Position numbers and translations under genes: made by a program
In this document: in pieces, positions 28,626-37,454 of the stretch
Layout of the letters: every line of letters starts with the position of its first letter
How positions within the stretch are numbered: the stretch's first letter is position 1
Assembly: GCA_021809805.1 (NCBI GenBank)
Contig: JAJZKA010000014.1
Span: 1-38,265, forward strand
Reading direction: 5' to 3'
Length of the DNA stretch: 38,265 nucleotides
Source of the DNA: Actinomycetes bacterium
Lineage (GTDB): Bacteria; Actinomycetota; Acidimicrobiia; Acidimicrobiales; Bog-793
Notes under the pieces: model-generated
The model's database searches: none
The model's input: only the letters and a program-made list of their open reading frames with translations
Told to the model about the DNA's origin: nothing

Positions 28626-30743
28626 ATGCACGCTGACGCAACGGGGAGCGATGCGCCGGCGCCGGAGTCGGCGGTGCCACCCGCTGGACCTGCCGGGCCC
28701 GTGCGCCCGAAAAGGGCGACCCGGTTGCGCCCGCTTGGGCTGAACGAGGTCGAGCTCGCCGCGAGCGGCGCCCTTGGAGACTGGCAGCACCGGAACCGGG
28801 TGGCCACCCTCCCGCACTGCACCGCGCGCGTTGTATCGTCAGGCGCGCTCGGCAACCTCGAGCGCATCGCTGCCGGCGTCGCACAAGGCGCGCCTCACGT
28901 CGGCATGGTCTTCTCCGATTCTGACGTCTACAAGACGCTCGAGGCGATCGCCTGGGAGCACGTGCGCGGTACCGACGCGCCGGTGGAGGAGTTCGCCACG
29001 CGCGCGACCCGGGCGATCACCGACGCGCAGCGCGCCGACGGATACCTGAACTCGTGGTTCCAGGGCCAACGCCCCGATCTTGCCTGGAAGGACCTGCGCT
29101 GGGGTCACGAGCTCTACTGCGCCGGCCATCTCCTGCAGGCCTCCGTCGCCGCGCAACGGACCGGCGCGTTGCCCGGACTCGCCGCCGTCGCGGAACGACT
29201 CGTCGAGCACCTGCTCGAAACCTTCTCCTCTGCGGACGGAGACGGGCGCCTCATCGGCATCTGCGGTCACCCCGAGATCGAGACGGCGCTCGTCGAGCAC
29301 TACCGCCAGACCGGCGACGAACGGGCGCTCGGCCTCGCCACCCATCAGATCGATCTGCGGGGCCGCGCCGACGTCGAGCTGCCGACGACGGACCTGCCGG
29401 GCGGGCGTCCCTTTTCCCTCTCCTACTTCCTGCACTACCTACCGGTTCGCCAGCGCCGGAGCGCGACCGGCCACGCGGTGCGCGAGCTCTATCTGCAGGC
29501 CGGCGTGGTCGATGTGGCGACCGAGACGGGTGACGAGGACTTGCTCACCGCCTCGGAGACGATCTGGGAGGATCTCTACGCCGCAAAGACCTACCTCACG
29601 GGCGCCCACGGCTCACGCCATCGCGACGAGTCGATCGGCGATCCTTATGAGCTTCCGAGCGATCGCGCCTATGCCGAGACGTGCGCGGCGATCGCCAGCT
29701 TCCAGTGGAACTGGCGCCTGCTGCTCGCCACCGGCCGCGCCCGCTACGCAGATGCGATGGAGCGGGTGCTCTGGAACACCGTCGCCGGCGCGACATCGCG
29801 CGACGGGGAGTCGTTCTTTTACTCCAACACCTTGCATCTTCGGACCAGCCACGAAGATGAGGAGGACGCGCCCCGCCACCGCCTCGACTGGTACGAGTGC
29901 GCCTGCTGTCCGCCCAACCTCGCACGGTTGGTGGCAAGCGTGCAGTCCTACCTCGCCACGAGCGATGACTCGGGACTGCAGCTGCATCTCCCCTTCGACG
30001 GGCAGGTGCGCACCCGGCTCGCCGGCTCGCCGGTGTCGATGGACATTCGCACGGACCACCCTTGGGACGGTGACACCCAGATCATCATGGAGGATTGTGC
30101 GCCCACAGCGCCGTGGACCCTTTCGGTGCGCATCCCGCGCTGGAGCGAGCCGGGCAGATTTCGAGTGGTGCTGAACGGCGAGGCAGTCGAGCCGACCCTT
30201 CAGCACGACTACCTCACGCTGAGCAGAACTTGGCGAGCCGGCGACCGCGTGCAGTTCGCCAACGCGATGCCGCTTCGACTTGTGGCGGCGCACCCGCGAG
30301 TAGACGCGGTCCGTGGTTGCGTGGCGCTCGAGCGGGGTCCGCTCGTGTACTGCGTCGAGAGCGATGACCTTCCTCCGGGCGCGGCCATCGAGGATCTGGT
30401 GATCGACGATGCCCCCGTCCTGGAATGCTCAACGAAGGTCCCTGCGGGCCTCGAGGACTACGTCAAGGTCGCGATCTCCGCCTCTGTTCGGCTGGTCAGC
30501 AGCACTTCGCAGCCGCTCTACGGCGAGCACCTCCCCACGCCAGCACGCGGCGAGACGGCGGAGGTGCGCCTCATCCCGTACTTCGCGCGGGCGCACCGCC
30601 CATCGGCAGCGATGCGGGTCTGGTTGCCGACTGCACCGCTGCAACGCGCAGTCGCTGCGATGACCGAGGAGAGCTCAACCCAAGGCACCCCACTCGCCGC
30701 GACGTCGGGCGGGAGCGGTTGCGTAGACCAGGAGGGCGTCTGA
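28626..30743 (+). CDS. GH127 beta-L-arabinofuranosidase
   Basis: A 705-residue GH127 (former DUF1680) enzyme. Members remove beta-L-arabinofuranose from plant glycoproteins and arabinan. The zinc-thiolate site known from the Bifidobacterium enzyme is complete: Glu335 (RHRDESIG) as the acid, Glu351 and Cys353 (AYAETCAA), Cys427 and Cys428 (YECACCPPN), with the same 16-residue spacing between the two Glu. It comprises an (alpha/alpha)6 barrel then C-terminal beta domains. No signal peptide is seen, so it acts on imported oligosaccharides. GGGAGGG stands four bases before the ATG. It is the first gene of the inducible unit; the next gene starts one base after its stop. Confidence 0.93.
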   Translation: MHADATGSDAPAPESAVPPAGPAGPVRPKRATRLRPLGLNEVELAASGALGDWQHRNRVATLPHCTARVVSSGALGNLERIAAGVAQGAPHVGMVFSDSDVYKTLEAIAWEHVRGTDAPVEEFATRATRAITDAQRADGYLNSWFQGQRPDLAWKDLRWGHELYCAGHLLQASVAAQRTGALPGLAAVAERLVEHLLETFSSADGDGRLIGICGHPEIETALVEHYRQTGDERALGLATHQIDLRGRADVELPTTDLPGGRPFSLSYFLHYLPVRQRRSATGHAVRELYLQAGVVDVATETGDEDLLTASETIWEDLYAAKTYLTGAHGSRHRDESIGDPYELPSDRAYAETCAAIASFQWNWRLLLATGRARYADAMERVLWNTVAGATSRDGESFFYSNTLHLRTSHEDEEDAPRHRLDWYECACCPPNLARLVASVQSYLATSDDSGLQLHLPFDGQVRTRLAGSPVSMDIRTDHPWDGDTQIIMEDCAPTAPWTLSVRIPRWSEPGRFRVVLNGEAVEPTLQHDYLTLSRTWRAGDRVQFANAMPLRLVAAHPRVDAVRGCVALERGPLVYCVESDDLPPGAAIEDLVIDDAPVLECSTKVPAGLEDYVKVAISASVRLVSSTSQPLYGEHLPTPARGETAEVRLIPYFARAHRPSAAMRVWLPTAPLQRAVAAMTEESSTQGTPLAATSGGSGCVDQEGV

Positions 30744-30744
30744 A

Positions 30745-32754
30745 ATGCTCGATGTGCGCGAGGAGCGCGGCAGCTTGTTGGCCCGAGCCGGTCACGAGAC
30801 GATCCGTATCGAAGCGTGGGGGCCCGGCGCCATCCGGGTGCGCACGACGCTTGGGAACGAGATCGTCGAGTCGCCGGCCAGCGCGCTGCTCGAACCGCCG
30901 CCGAGCGAGGTCGCAGTCGAGATCGTTGATGGCACCGCCCGCCTGCGCAACGGCGATCTCGTGGCGGAGCTCGCCGACATCGCAGTCGCGGCGGGAGAGG
31001 CCTTCCCGCCGCGGATCCGCTTTCTCCGACCCGATGGCGACGTGCTCTTAAGCGAGGCCGTGCCGCACTTTTCCTCTCCCGCCCAACGCCGCTACGTGCC
31101 GGCAGCTGGTGACGGCTTTCGCTGCGAGGTCATCTTCGAACCCCACGACGCCGAACGCATCTACGGGCTGGGCCAGCATCAGCACGGGCTGCTCGACCAA
31201 AAGGGCGCCGTGATCGACCTCGTGCAGCGCAATACCGAAGTCAGCATCCCGTTCGCGCTGTCCTCGCGCGGATACGGCCTGCTCTGGAACATGCCCGGTG
31301 TCGGCCGGGTCGAGTTCGGCGCGAACCAGACCAGATGGGTCGCCGATTCGGCGCAACAGATCGACTACTGGGTCACCGCCGCTCGGACTCCCGCCGACAT
31401 CGTGCGCTCGTACGTGCGCGCCACCGGACTGCCCCCGCGCATGCCCAAGTGGGGCGCGGGCTTTTGGCAGTGCAAGTTGCGCTACCGGACCCAAGAAGAG
31501 CTCCTCGAGGTGGCGCGCGAGTACAAGCGTCGCGGCCTTCCGCTCTCGGTCATTGTAATCGACTACTTCCACTGGTCGATGCAAGGTGACTGGCGCTTTG
31601 ATCCGAGCGAATGGCCCGATCCCCAGGCGATGGTCGACGAGCTTCGGGAGCTCGGGATCGAGCTGATGGTCTCGATCTGGCCAACGGTCAATCCGAAGAG
31701 CCGCAACTACGACGAGATGGAGCGGCGCGGGTTTCTGATCGACAGCACACGCGGTCTTCCCCTCCACCTCACCTTCTGGGACAAGGGCGATGATGTTGGC
31801 CATACGTTCGTTCGCTACTACGACGCCACCAACCCACATGCGCGCCGCTTCCTCTGGGACCAGGTGGGCGAGGGCTACGGCCGCTACGGCATTAGGGCGT
31901 TTTGGCTGGACGCCTGCGAGCCCGAGATGCGCCCGGAAGACCCCGGGCGCAACCTCCTTTACCTTGGAAAGGGTGACGCGGTGCAGAGCGTGTATCCACG
32001 CGAGCACGTCCGAGGATTTGCTGAAGGGCTGCGGGCGAGTGGTGAAGATCCGTTGTTGTTGTGCCGCTCCGCCTGGGCCGGGAGCCAGCGCTACGGTGCC
32101 GCGGTGTGGTCGGGCGATATCGCTTCCACCTTCGAGGCGTTGGCTAAGCAGATCCCAGCCGGCCTGAACATCGCAATCTCAGGTATTCCGTGGTGGACCA
32201 CCGACATCGGAGGCTTTCACGGCGGTGACCCGCGCACCGACTATTTCCGGGAGCTCATCGTGCGCTGGTTCCAGTTCGCGGTGTTCTGCCCGATCTTCCG
32301 GTTGCATGGAATCCGAGAGCCCGGGGAGCTACGCGGGGCCGTGCAGACCGGCGCCGCCAACGAGGCTTGGAGCTTCGGTGACGAGGCCTACCGCATCATC
32401 TCTGAGTTATTGGCATTGCGCGAGCGGTTGCGCCCGTATGTCATGGCGCAGATGGACACCGCCGCGCGCTCGGGCACGCCACCGTTGCGCGCGCTCTTCC
32501 TGGAGTTCCAAGACGACCCCGAGACCTGGACGATCAGCGACGAATTCCTATTCGGCCCCGACATCCTCGTCGCACCGGTCACCACCTACGGGGCGCGCGA
32601 ACGGCGCGTCTACCTTCCCGGCGGTGCGTCATGGCTCGACGGCTGGAGTGGCGACCCGATCGAGCGCTCGGGGTGGATCAACGCACCGGCACCGCTCGAC
32701 CGCATCCCCGTCTACTTGCGCCAGGGCGGAACGCTCGGCTCGCTTGCGCGCTGA
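30745..32754 (+). CDS. GH31 alpha-xylosidase-like glycoside hydrolase
   Basis: A 669-residue GH31 enzyme. It has an N-terminal beta-sandwich, then a barrel with IVIDYFHWSMQGDW, the nucleophile Asp389 in FWLDACEPEM, and the acid/base Asp458 in AVWSGDIAST. WLDACEPE resembles the WLDATEPE of bacterial alpha-xylosidases more than the sequence of alpha-glucosidases, so release of alpha-xylose from xyloglucan-type or related oligosaccharides is the best guess. FQFAVFCPIFRLHGIREP is the conserved substrate-site stretch. No signal peptide, hence cytoplasmic. The ATG follows the GH127 stop directly, and GGAGG lies inside the end of that gene. Its TGA overlaps the next ATG. Confidence 0.9.
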   Translation: MLDVREERGSLLARAGHETIRIEAWGPGAIRVRTTLGNEIVESPASALLEPPPSEVAVEIVDGTARLRNGDLVAELADIAVAAGEAFPPRIRFLRPDGDVLLSEAVPHFSSPAQRRYVPAAGDGFRCEVIFEPHDAERIYGLGQHQHGLLDQKGAVIDLVQRNTEVSIPFALSSRGYGLLWNMPGVGRVEFGANQTRWVADSAQQIDYWVTAARTPADIVRSYVRATGLPPRMPKWGAGFWQCKLRYRTQEELLEVAREYKRRGLPLSVIVIDYFHWSMQGDWRFDPSEWPDPQAMVDELRELGIELMVSIWPTVNPKSRNYDEMERRGFLIDSTRGLPLHLTFWDKGDDVGHTFVRYYDATNPHARRFLWDQVGEGYGRYGIRAFWLDACEPEMRPEDPGRNLLYLGKGDAVQSVYPREHVRGFAEGLRASGEDPLLLCRSAWAGSQRYGAAVWSGDIASTFEALAKQIPAGLNIAISGIPWWTTDIGGFHGGDPRTDYFRELIVRWFQFAVFCPIFRLHGIREPGELRGAVQTGAANEAWSFGDEAYRIISELLALRERLRPYVMAQMDTAARSGTPPLRALFLEFQDDPETWTISDEFLFGPDILVAPVTTYGARERRVYLPGGASWLDGWSGDPIERSGWINAPAPLDRIPVYLRQGGTLGSLAR

Positions 32755-33782
32755 TGGCAATACACGAACGTGACCCCGGCATGGTCGAAGGCGGTGGGCA
32801 ACGGCGGGGGAGTTCGCCACCGGACGGCCGCAGTGGGGTGCGGGCGTCCGATCCGACCCGGCTGGCATCGTGGTTGAGCCTCGAGCGCAAGCAACGGCTC
32901 GCCGGGTGGGCCTTTTTGACGCCGGCCATCCTGTACGTCCTCTTCGCCTTCGCGCTTCCGATCATCTACAACATCGTGTTGAGCTTCGAGCAGACCTCGC
33001 CGGCGACGATCGCCGACATCACGGCGCCGTTCGCCGGGCTTGCCAACTACCGGTTCATCCTCCACGATCCGACGAGCATCGCCGCCATCGTTCATACCTT
33101 CGAGTTCACCGGCGGCTCGCTGGTCGGCCAGTTCATCATCGGCTTCTCCCTTGCGCTGCTCTTCAGCCTGCGCTTCCCAGGTCGCACCTTTGCCCGGTCC
33201 CTCGTCATCGTCCCCTGGCTGCTGCCGCTCATCGTGACCGGCGTGATCTTCAAGTTCCTGTTCCAGCTGCAAGGCGGGGCCGTTGACCAGCTGCTCGTGA
33301 ACATCGGGCTCGTCCATCACCCGATCGACTGGCTGGACAACCCACACCTCGCGCTGTGGACGATCCTCATCGCCAACATCTGGCTCGGTGTGCCGTTCTT
33401 CACGCTCTTGCTGTTCAGCGCGCTCCAGGACGTGCCTTTGGACGTGAAGGAGGCGGCCCTCATGGATGGTGCGGGCGCGTGGCAGCGCCTCCGCCTGGTG
33501 ATCGTTCCGATCATCTTGCCGGTCATCGAGGTCACGGTGCTGCTTGGATTCGTCTTCACGGTGAAGGTGTTCGACCTCGTCATCGGTCTCACCGGCGGAG
33601 GACCGGCCAACTCGACCCAGCTCATCACGACCTGGTCCTACAACCTATCTTTCCAGCAGTTCTCCTTCGGCGAGGGTGCGGCGCTCAACAACCTGCTGCT
33701 GCTGCTCGCGGTGATCTGCGCCCCGATCTACCTCATGCTTAATCGCGGCTCGCTCGGTCGCAGCTCAGGAGTCGAGCGATGA
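32754..33782 (+). CDS. ABC sugar transporter permease 1 (MalF-like)
   Basis: A 342-residue inner-membrane permease of carbohydrate ABC importers. After a polar N-terminus of about 50 residues come six membrane helices. EAALMDGAGAWQRLRLVIVP is the cytoplasmic EAA loop that contacts the ATPase. The ATG overlaps the GH31 stop (TGATG), and the end overlaps the second permease (ATGA), so all are translated together. Together with the second permease and the binding protein it should import the oligosaccharide. The ATPase is not encoded in the window. Confidence 0.93.
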   Translation: MAIHERDPGMVEGGGQRRGSSPPDGRSGVRASDPTRLASWLSLERKQRLAGWAFLTPAILYVLFAFALPIIYNIVLSFEQTSPATIADITAPFAGLANYRFILHDPTSIAAIVHTFEFTGGSLVGQFIIGFSLALLFSLRFPGRTFARSLVIVPWLLPLIVTGVIFKFLFQLQGGAVDQLLVNIGLVHHPIDWLDNPHLALWTILIANIWLGVPFFTLLLFSALQDVPLDVKEAALMDGAGAWQRLRLVIVPIILPVIEVTVLLGFVFTVKVFDLVIGLTGGGPANSTQLITTWSYNLSFQQFSFGEGAALNNLLLLLAVICAPIYLMLNRGSLGRSSGVER

Positions 33783-34612
33783 CCCGCCTGCAGCGCTCGC
33801 GGACCCTGCGGTGGCTGTGCACCTTCGCGTCTCTCGTCGCGCTCGCAATCGTGCTGTTCCCGGTCTATGCGGTTGTGGTCGCTTCTTTCGAGTCGACCTA
33901 CACCCTCTTCAGCGGCACCTATCACTTCTGGCCAGCATCGCCAACATTGGCGAACTATCGGACGGTGCTCAGCGCGCAGGCCGCCAATGTCGTCACGAGT
34001 CTCATCGTCGGGCTCGGGACGGCCGCGCTGGCCCTCGTCGTCGCCGTGCCAGCGGCCTACGCGCTGTCGAAGTACCGCCTACGGGTGACCGTCGTTGTTG
34101 TCAGCTCACTGCTGATCGCCCAGATCGTCCCGTCCATCGTCCTCGCGACGTCGCTGTTCATCATCTTCCATTGGGTTCATCTGGTGAACACCTACCCCGG
34201 CCTCATCTTGGCGGACGGGACATACGCGATCCCGTTTGCGATCCTCGTGCTGCGCGCATTCTTCTTCAGTCTCCCGAACGAGGTGATGCACGCCGCGAAG
34301 GTCGACGGTGCCTCGGAATGGCAGACCTTCACACGCATCGTCGTGCCACTCGCCCGCTCGGCAGTGATCACGGTTGCCGTCTTTGCCTTCTTGAACGGCT
34401 GGGGTGACTTCATCTTCGCCCTCACGGTGCTAAACGGAGCCACGATCCAGCCGATCACTCTCGGGATCTACACCTACCTCGGGAACTACTCGACCGACTG
34501 GGGGGCCGTGATGGCATCCGCGGTCATTGCCATCGTGCCCGCGGCGGTGATGCTCATCTTGGCGCAGCGTTACATCGCGAGCGGCCTCACGGCGGGATCG
34601 GTCGTCGGCTAA
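33779..34612 (+). CDS. ABC sugar transporter permease 2 (MalG-like)
   Basis: A 277-residue permease with six membrane helices, starting MTRLQRSRTLRWLCTF. The EAA loop is HAAKVDGASEWQTFTRIVVP, as in MalG-type partners of sugar importers, and LNGWGDFIFALTVL follows as usual. The ATG overlaps the first permease gene by four bases. Confidence 0.93.
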   Translation: MTRLQRSRTLRWLCTFASLVALAIVLFPVYAVVVASFESTYTLFSGTYHFWPASPTLANYRTVLSAQAANVVTSLIVGLGTAALALVVAVPAAYALSKYRLRVTVVVVSSLLIAQIVPSIVLATSLFIIFHWVHLVNTYPGLILADGTYAIPFAILVLRAFFFSLPNEVMHAAKVDGASEWQTFTRIVVPLARSAVITVAVFAFLNGWGDFIFALTVLNGATIQPITLGIYTYLGNYSTDWGAVMASAVIAIVPAAVMLILAQRYIASGLTAGSVVG

Positions 34613-34677
34613 GCGGCGGCGTGCGCGTCCCTGCACCAAAGGAGAGAGCGCGGACAACCGGCAGAGAGAGGGGGGTT

Positions 34678-34704
34678 ATGGATGATCAGGTGACTGCGCA
34701 CTGA
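34678..34704 (+). CDS. possible eight-codon leader ORF
   Basis: ATG at 34678 stands just behind GAGAGAGGGGGGTT and reads MDDQVTAH then TGA. It lies in the 156-base gap between the second permease and the binding-protein gene, just before a strong hairpin. The strong ribosome site suggests real initiation, but the peptide has no obvious regulatory codon run. Confidence 0.3.
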   Translation: MDDQVTAH

Positions 34705-34715
34705 CCGCGCTTGTT

Positions 34716-34740
34716 GCACGGGACCGTAGGGGTCCCGTGC
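34716..34740 (+). terminator. hairpin before the binding-protein gene (attenuator or mRNA stabiliser)
   Basis: GCACGGGACC, loop GTAGG, GGTCCCGTGC: a perfect 10-bp stem. No T-tract follows. Such hairpins next to binding-protein genes commonly protect a shorter, more abundant transcript; here it could also attenuate read-through. Confidence 0.55.
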
Positions 34741-34768
34741 TCTTGGCAGGACCAAAGGAGGCAAGACG

Positions 34769-36034
34769 TTGCACCTACTACAGACAAGAGGGCACCGCTG
34801 GCTCGGAGCTCTGGCGGCGGCATCACTCGTCGTGGTCGGGATGTCCCAGGTAGCCACTTCGGCAGCGACGAAGATCACGCTGACCGAAGAGGACTATTTC
34901 AACACTCCCGGCCAGATCCAGGCGCTGAAGCAGTACACGCAGCAGTTCGAGAAGACGCACCCTGGCGTGACGGTGACGCGCACCTACGTGCCGTTCGCCA
35001 ACCTCGACACGAAACTGTTGACCCAAGCGGCGGGGCACGATCTTCCCAACCTGCTGGCCGTTGACAATCCCTTCGTGCCGACGATGATCTCGACCGGCCA
35101 AATGGTGCCGCTCAACAACTTCAAGGGATTCAGCACCAAGGGGTACTACCCGGCGGTGATCAAGGAAGGCTTGTCGAACGGCAAGTACTACGCGTACCCA
35201 GTGGCCGGTGCCAACTCGATCGCGCTCATGTACAACATCCCGATGTTGAAGGCGGCGCACGTCAGCCCGCCCAAGACCTGGGCGCAGCTCATCAGCGCCG
35301 CGAAGGCGTTGACGACGAGCACGCACTACGGCATCGCCCTGACCTGTGAAGCAGCCGAGGACACCACCTGGCAGTGGGAGCCGTTCTTTTGGACCAATGG
35401 CGGCAATTTCGCCTCGATCGCGTCGGCTCCAGGCGTGCAGGCTCTGAGCCTGTGGAAAACCTTGGTCGACGACGGGTCGGCGTCCAAGGCGTGCCTCAAC
35501 TGGAGCCAGACCCCCTCGGCGACCGGGCAATTCCTCGCCGGCAAGGCGGCGATGATGGTCAACGGGCCGTGGAACTTCCCGACGCTGAACCTGCAGCACT
35601 GGTACTACGGCAAACAGTTCGGGATCGTTCCAGTGCCGGTTCGGCTTCCCAAGCAGCACGTCATCGTGCCGCTCGGCGGCGAGGACTGGGAGATCAGCAA
35701 CAGCGGCGGGAGCGCCGCAGAGCGGATGGCGTTCCAGTACATCCAAGGCCTGCAGGCACCGGCCGCTGAGCTCAAGCTCGCGAAGCTCTTCGGCTACCTG
35801 CCGGCGAAGATCGCCGTCGCCCAGACCTACCTCAAGCAGGCGGGGCCGGAGTGGAGCGTCTACATCCACCAGACCCTTTACGCCCACCCCCGTACGCTCG
35901 GGCTCGGCGTCAAGTACCCGAAGATCTCCCAAGCGGTCTGGACCGCAATCCAGGCTGCTCTGTCTGGCACCCAGTCAGTGAAGTCCGCGCTGAGCACGGC
36001 CCAGTCCCAGATCAAGTCGATCCTCAGCAGCTGA
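34769..36034 (+). CDS. extracellular sugar-binding protein of the ABC importer
   Basis: A 421-residue solute-binding protein of the carbohydrate type. The signal peptide is MHLLQTRGHRW followed by a hydrophobic core (LGALAAASLVVVG) and cleavage near ATSAA. There is no lipobox Cys, unlike most Gram-positive binding proteins, so it may be released or held by other means. FEKTHPGVTVTRTYVPFANL, YYAYPVAGANSIALMYNIPM and FLAGKAAMMVNGPWNFP are typical of the family. Start is TTG at 34769, seven bases after AAAGGAGG. A separate strong ribosome site and hairpin suggest higher expression than the permeases. Sugar specificity is inferred from the adjoining GH127 and GH31 genes. Confidence 0.92.
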   Translation: MHLLQTRGHRWLGALAAASLVVVGMSQVATSAATKITLTEEDYFNTPGQIQALKQYTQQFEKTHPGVTVTRTYVPFANLDTKLLTQAAGHDLPNLLAVDNPFVPTMISTGQMVPLNNFKGFSTKGYYPAVIKEGLSNGKYYAYPVAGANSIALMYNIPMLKAAHVSPPKTWAQLISAAKALTTSTHYGIALTCEAAEDTTWQWEPFFWTNGGNFASIASAPGVQALSLWKTLVDDGSASKACLNWSQTPSATGQFLAGKAAMMVNGPWNFPTLNLQHWYYGKQFGIVPVPVRLPKQHVIVPLGGEDWEISNSGGSAAERMAFQYIQGLQAPAAELKLAKLFGYLPAKIAVAQTYLKQAGPEWSVYIHQTLYAHPRTLGLGVKYPKISQAVWTAIQAALSGTQSVKSALSTAQSQIKSILSS

Positions 36035-36044
36035 GGTGAGCTCC

Positions 36045-36085
36045 GGGCCACCCGCGCAGCATGTGGTGCGCTTCGCGGGTGGCCC
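36045..36085 (+). terminator. hairpin terminator of the glycan operon
   Basis: GGGCCACCCGCG, a 17-base loop, CGCGGGTGGCCC: a perfect 12-bp stem ten bases after the binding-protein stop. No T-tract, as is common in high-GC genomes. Confidence 0.65.
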
Positions 36086-36388
36086 GGCACCGCGGCCCGT
36101 AGTCCGGCGTCTCCGGCCTCGGTTGTTCGACCTCGCCACCGCTTCCATCGCAGCCGCCATCGGCCCGACGTCGGGGACCCAACGCTGTCCGCGCCGCGCG
36201 CTTCGTGCGTGCCGGGCAAGTCCGTGCACAACGCGACCCTCGCCAACGAGACGCTTCCATCAGGCACTGTTCGGGTATAGGAATAACCGATGCATAAGTC
36301 CTGACCGCTCCTCACTGGAGTCGTCAAGAGGAACTACTCACCCGAGAGAGGCGCCCGGCAAACATTTGGTCACGAGGCGCGTCTCAGC
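36086..36388. other. intergenic DNA without a supported gene
   Basis: Between the operon terminator and the first decayed gene. Open frames here show no protein character and I see no RNA gene. Base composition falls from about 36240 on, suggesting a change of origin. Confidence 0.35.
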
Positions 36389-36930
36389 TCATGCGGGCTT
36401 TAGCCCCGCCCACAACTCCGACATGGCGGTCCTGGCTTCCTCGACGAGCGAGCCGACATGCGCGCCACCTTCGTCGATCTTCTTTGTTGCCGCGCTGAAA
36501 CAGCGCTCGGGCGCTCTGATGCCGCTGCAAGGCTTGCCGAGCCTTCGTCAACGCTGCTTCGATTCGACCAATGTCGATAGACGAGCTCTCGCCCGTCAAC
36601 TCTCGCCGACAGACCCATCGGGCCCAGGCATACGCGAGTTGCAAGGCATCGCTGTCCGGACTTTGCTTGTCATAGACGAGAATCGCTCAGTTTCCTGACC
36701 AATAGAAGGGAAGCGGAGTCGGCGCTAGATCTTGGCTACTGAAGATCGCGCTCGCGAGACCGTGTGTTGTCTATCGCCTTAGTGAGCTCTTCCATCGTCT
36801 TGGACATGTCGAGCCGACGGTCTTTGCTCTCCAAAACGAAGCGAGCCTCTTGGCCCAAGCTGTCCTCGGGGCTGACCGTTACTAGCCTTGCTGCTTCAGC
36901 GATTTCCGGCGTTGTAGCTCGCCAAAGACG
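36389..36930 (-). pseudogene. decayed gene of unknown family
   Basis: Minus-strand sense can be followed through several frames. TTPEIAEAARLVTVSPEDSL and LDMSKTMEELTKAIDNTRS (36930-36760) end in a TAG. After a frame change comes LPFYWSGN, TGA, then AILVYDKQSPDSDALQLAYA and GRIEAALTKARQALQRHQSA. From about 36490, in a third frame, ATKKIDEGGAHVGSLVEEAR leads to the stop at 36389-36391. At least two stops and two shifts exist. The protein was helical and probably coiled-coil. The 5' end is missing and the IS110 fragment begins 66 bases beyond. I do not recognise the family. Confidence 0.5.
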
Positions 36931-36995
36931 TCAAAGTGCCTTTTTGGTGACGAAGAATGAGGGTTTTCAAAGCTGGGTCGGCCGGTCCGCCGTTC

Positions 36996-37454
36996 TCACC
37001 GGCGGTCGAGCGTTGCTCGATCTGCTGAGGCGAACTCGAGCGGTCGGAGGTGCTCGGGGGCGACGATGGCGAGACGCGCGAGAGCGTCGGCGGCGATCCC
37101 GTTCGATTTCGTATGGCGCCGGAAGAATCGCCGCAGGTCAGCAGACTTCTGGGAAGAGACCCGGAACAGACGGTGACCGCGTGACGAGAAGACGACCGCG
37201 ATCGGCAGCCACGCCGGGCCGGTCGGCTCCATCACCACTTCGAGACGCACGCTGTCCGGTACACCGGCGAGCGCGGCGGTCTCGATCGCTTCGAGGCTCT
37301 CTCTGGTCGGAACCGCCTTTCGCTTTGCGATGGTCGTCCCATCGCCAGCGAGCGCCCGGACGGTGTGCTCCGAGGCGATGCCGAGGTCGACACCAATGAT
37401 CCGCCGTTCCACCTGCTCCTCTTCGTCGATCGCTCCCTTGACCGGCGGGATCAC
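36996..37454 (-). pseudogene. IS110-family transposase, N-terminal fragment
   Basis: A 152-residue fragment. RRIIGVDLGIASEHTVRALA is the start of the DEDD (RuvC-like) domain of IS110 transposases, LEVVMEPTGPAWLPIAVVFS its second part, and KSADLRRFFRRHTKSNGIAADALARLAI (split here as the motif around KSNGIAADA) the third acidic stretch. It is cut after ADRATLDRR, so the coiled-coil and the C-terminal Ser domain of a full-length protein of about 400 residues are missing. Start is GTG at 37452-37454. The element cannot move by itself. Confidence 0.75.

Noticed and set aside
36036-36698. Plus-strand 220-codon frame after the operon
   Set aside because: It covers the terminator hairpin and runs antisense to the decayed unknown gene, and it has no domain character.
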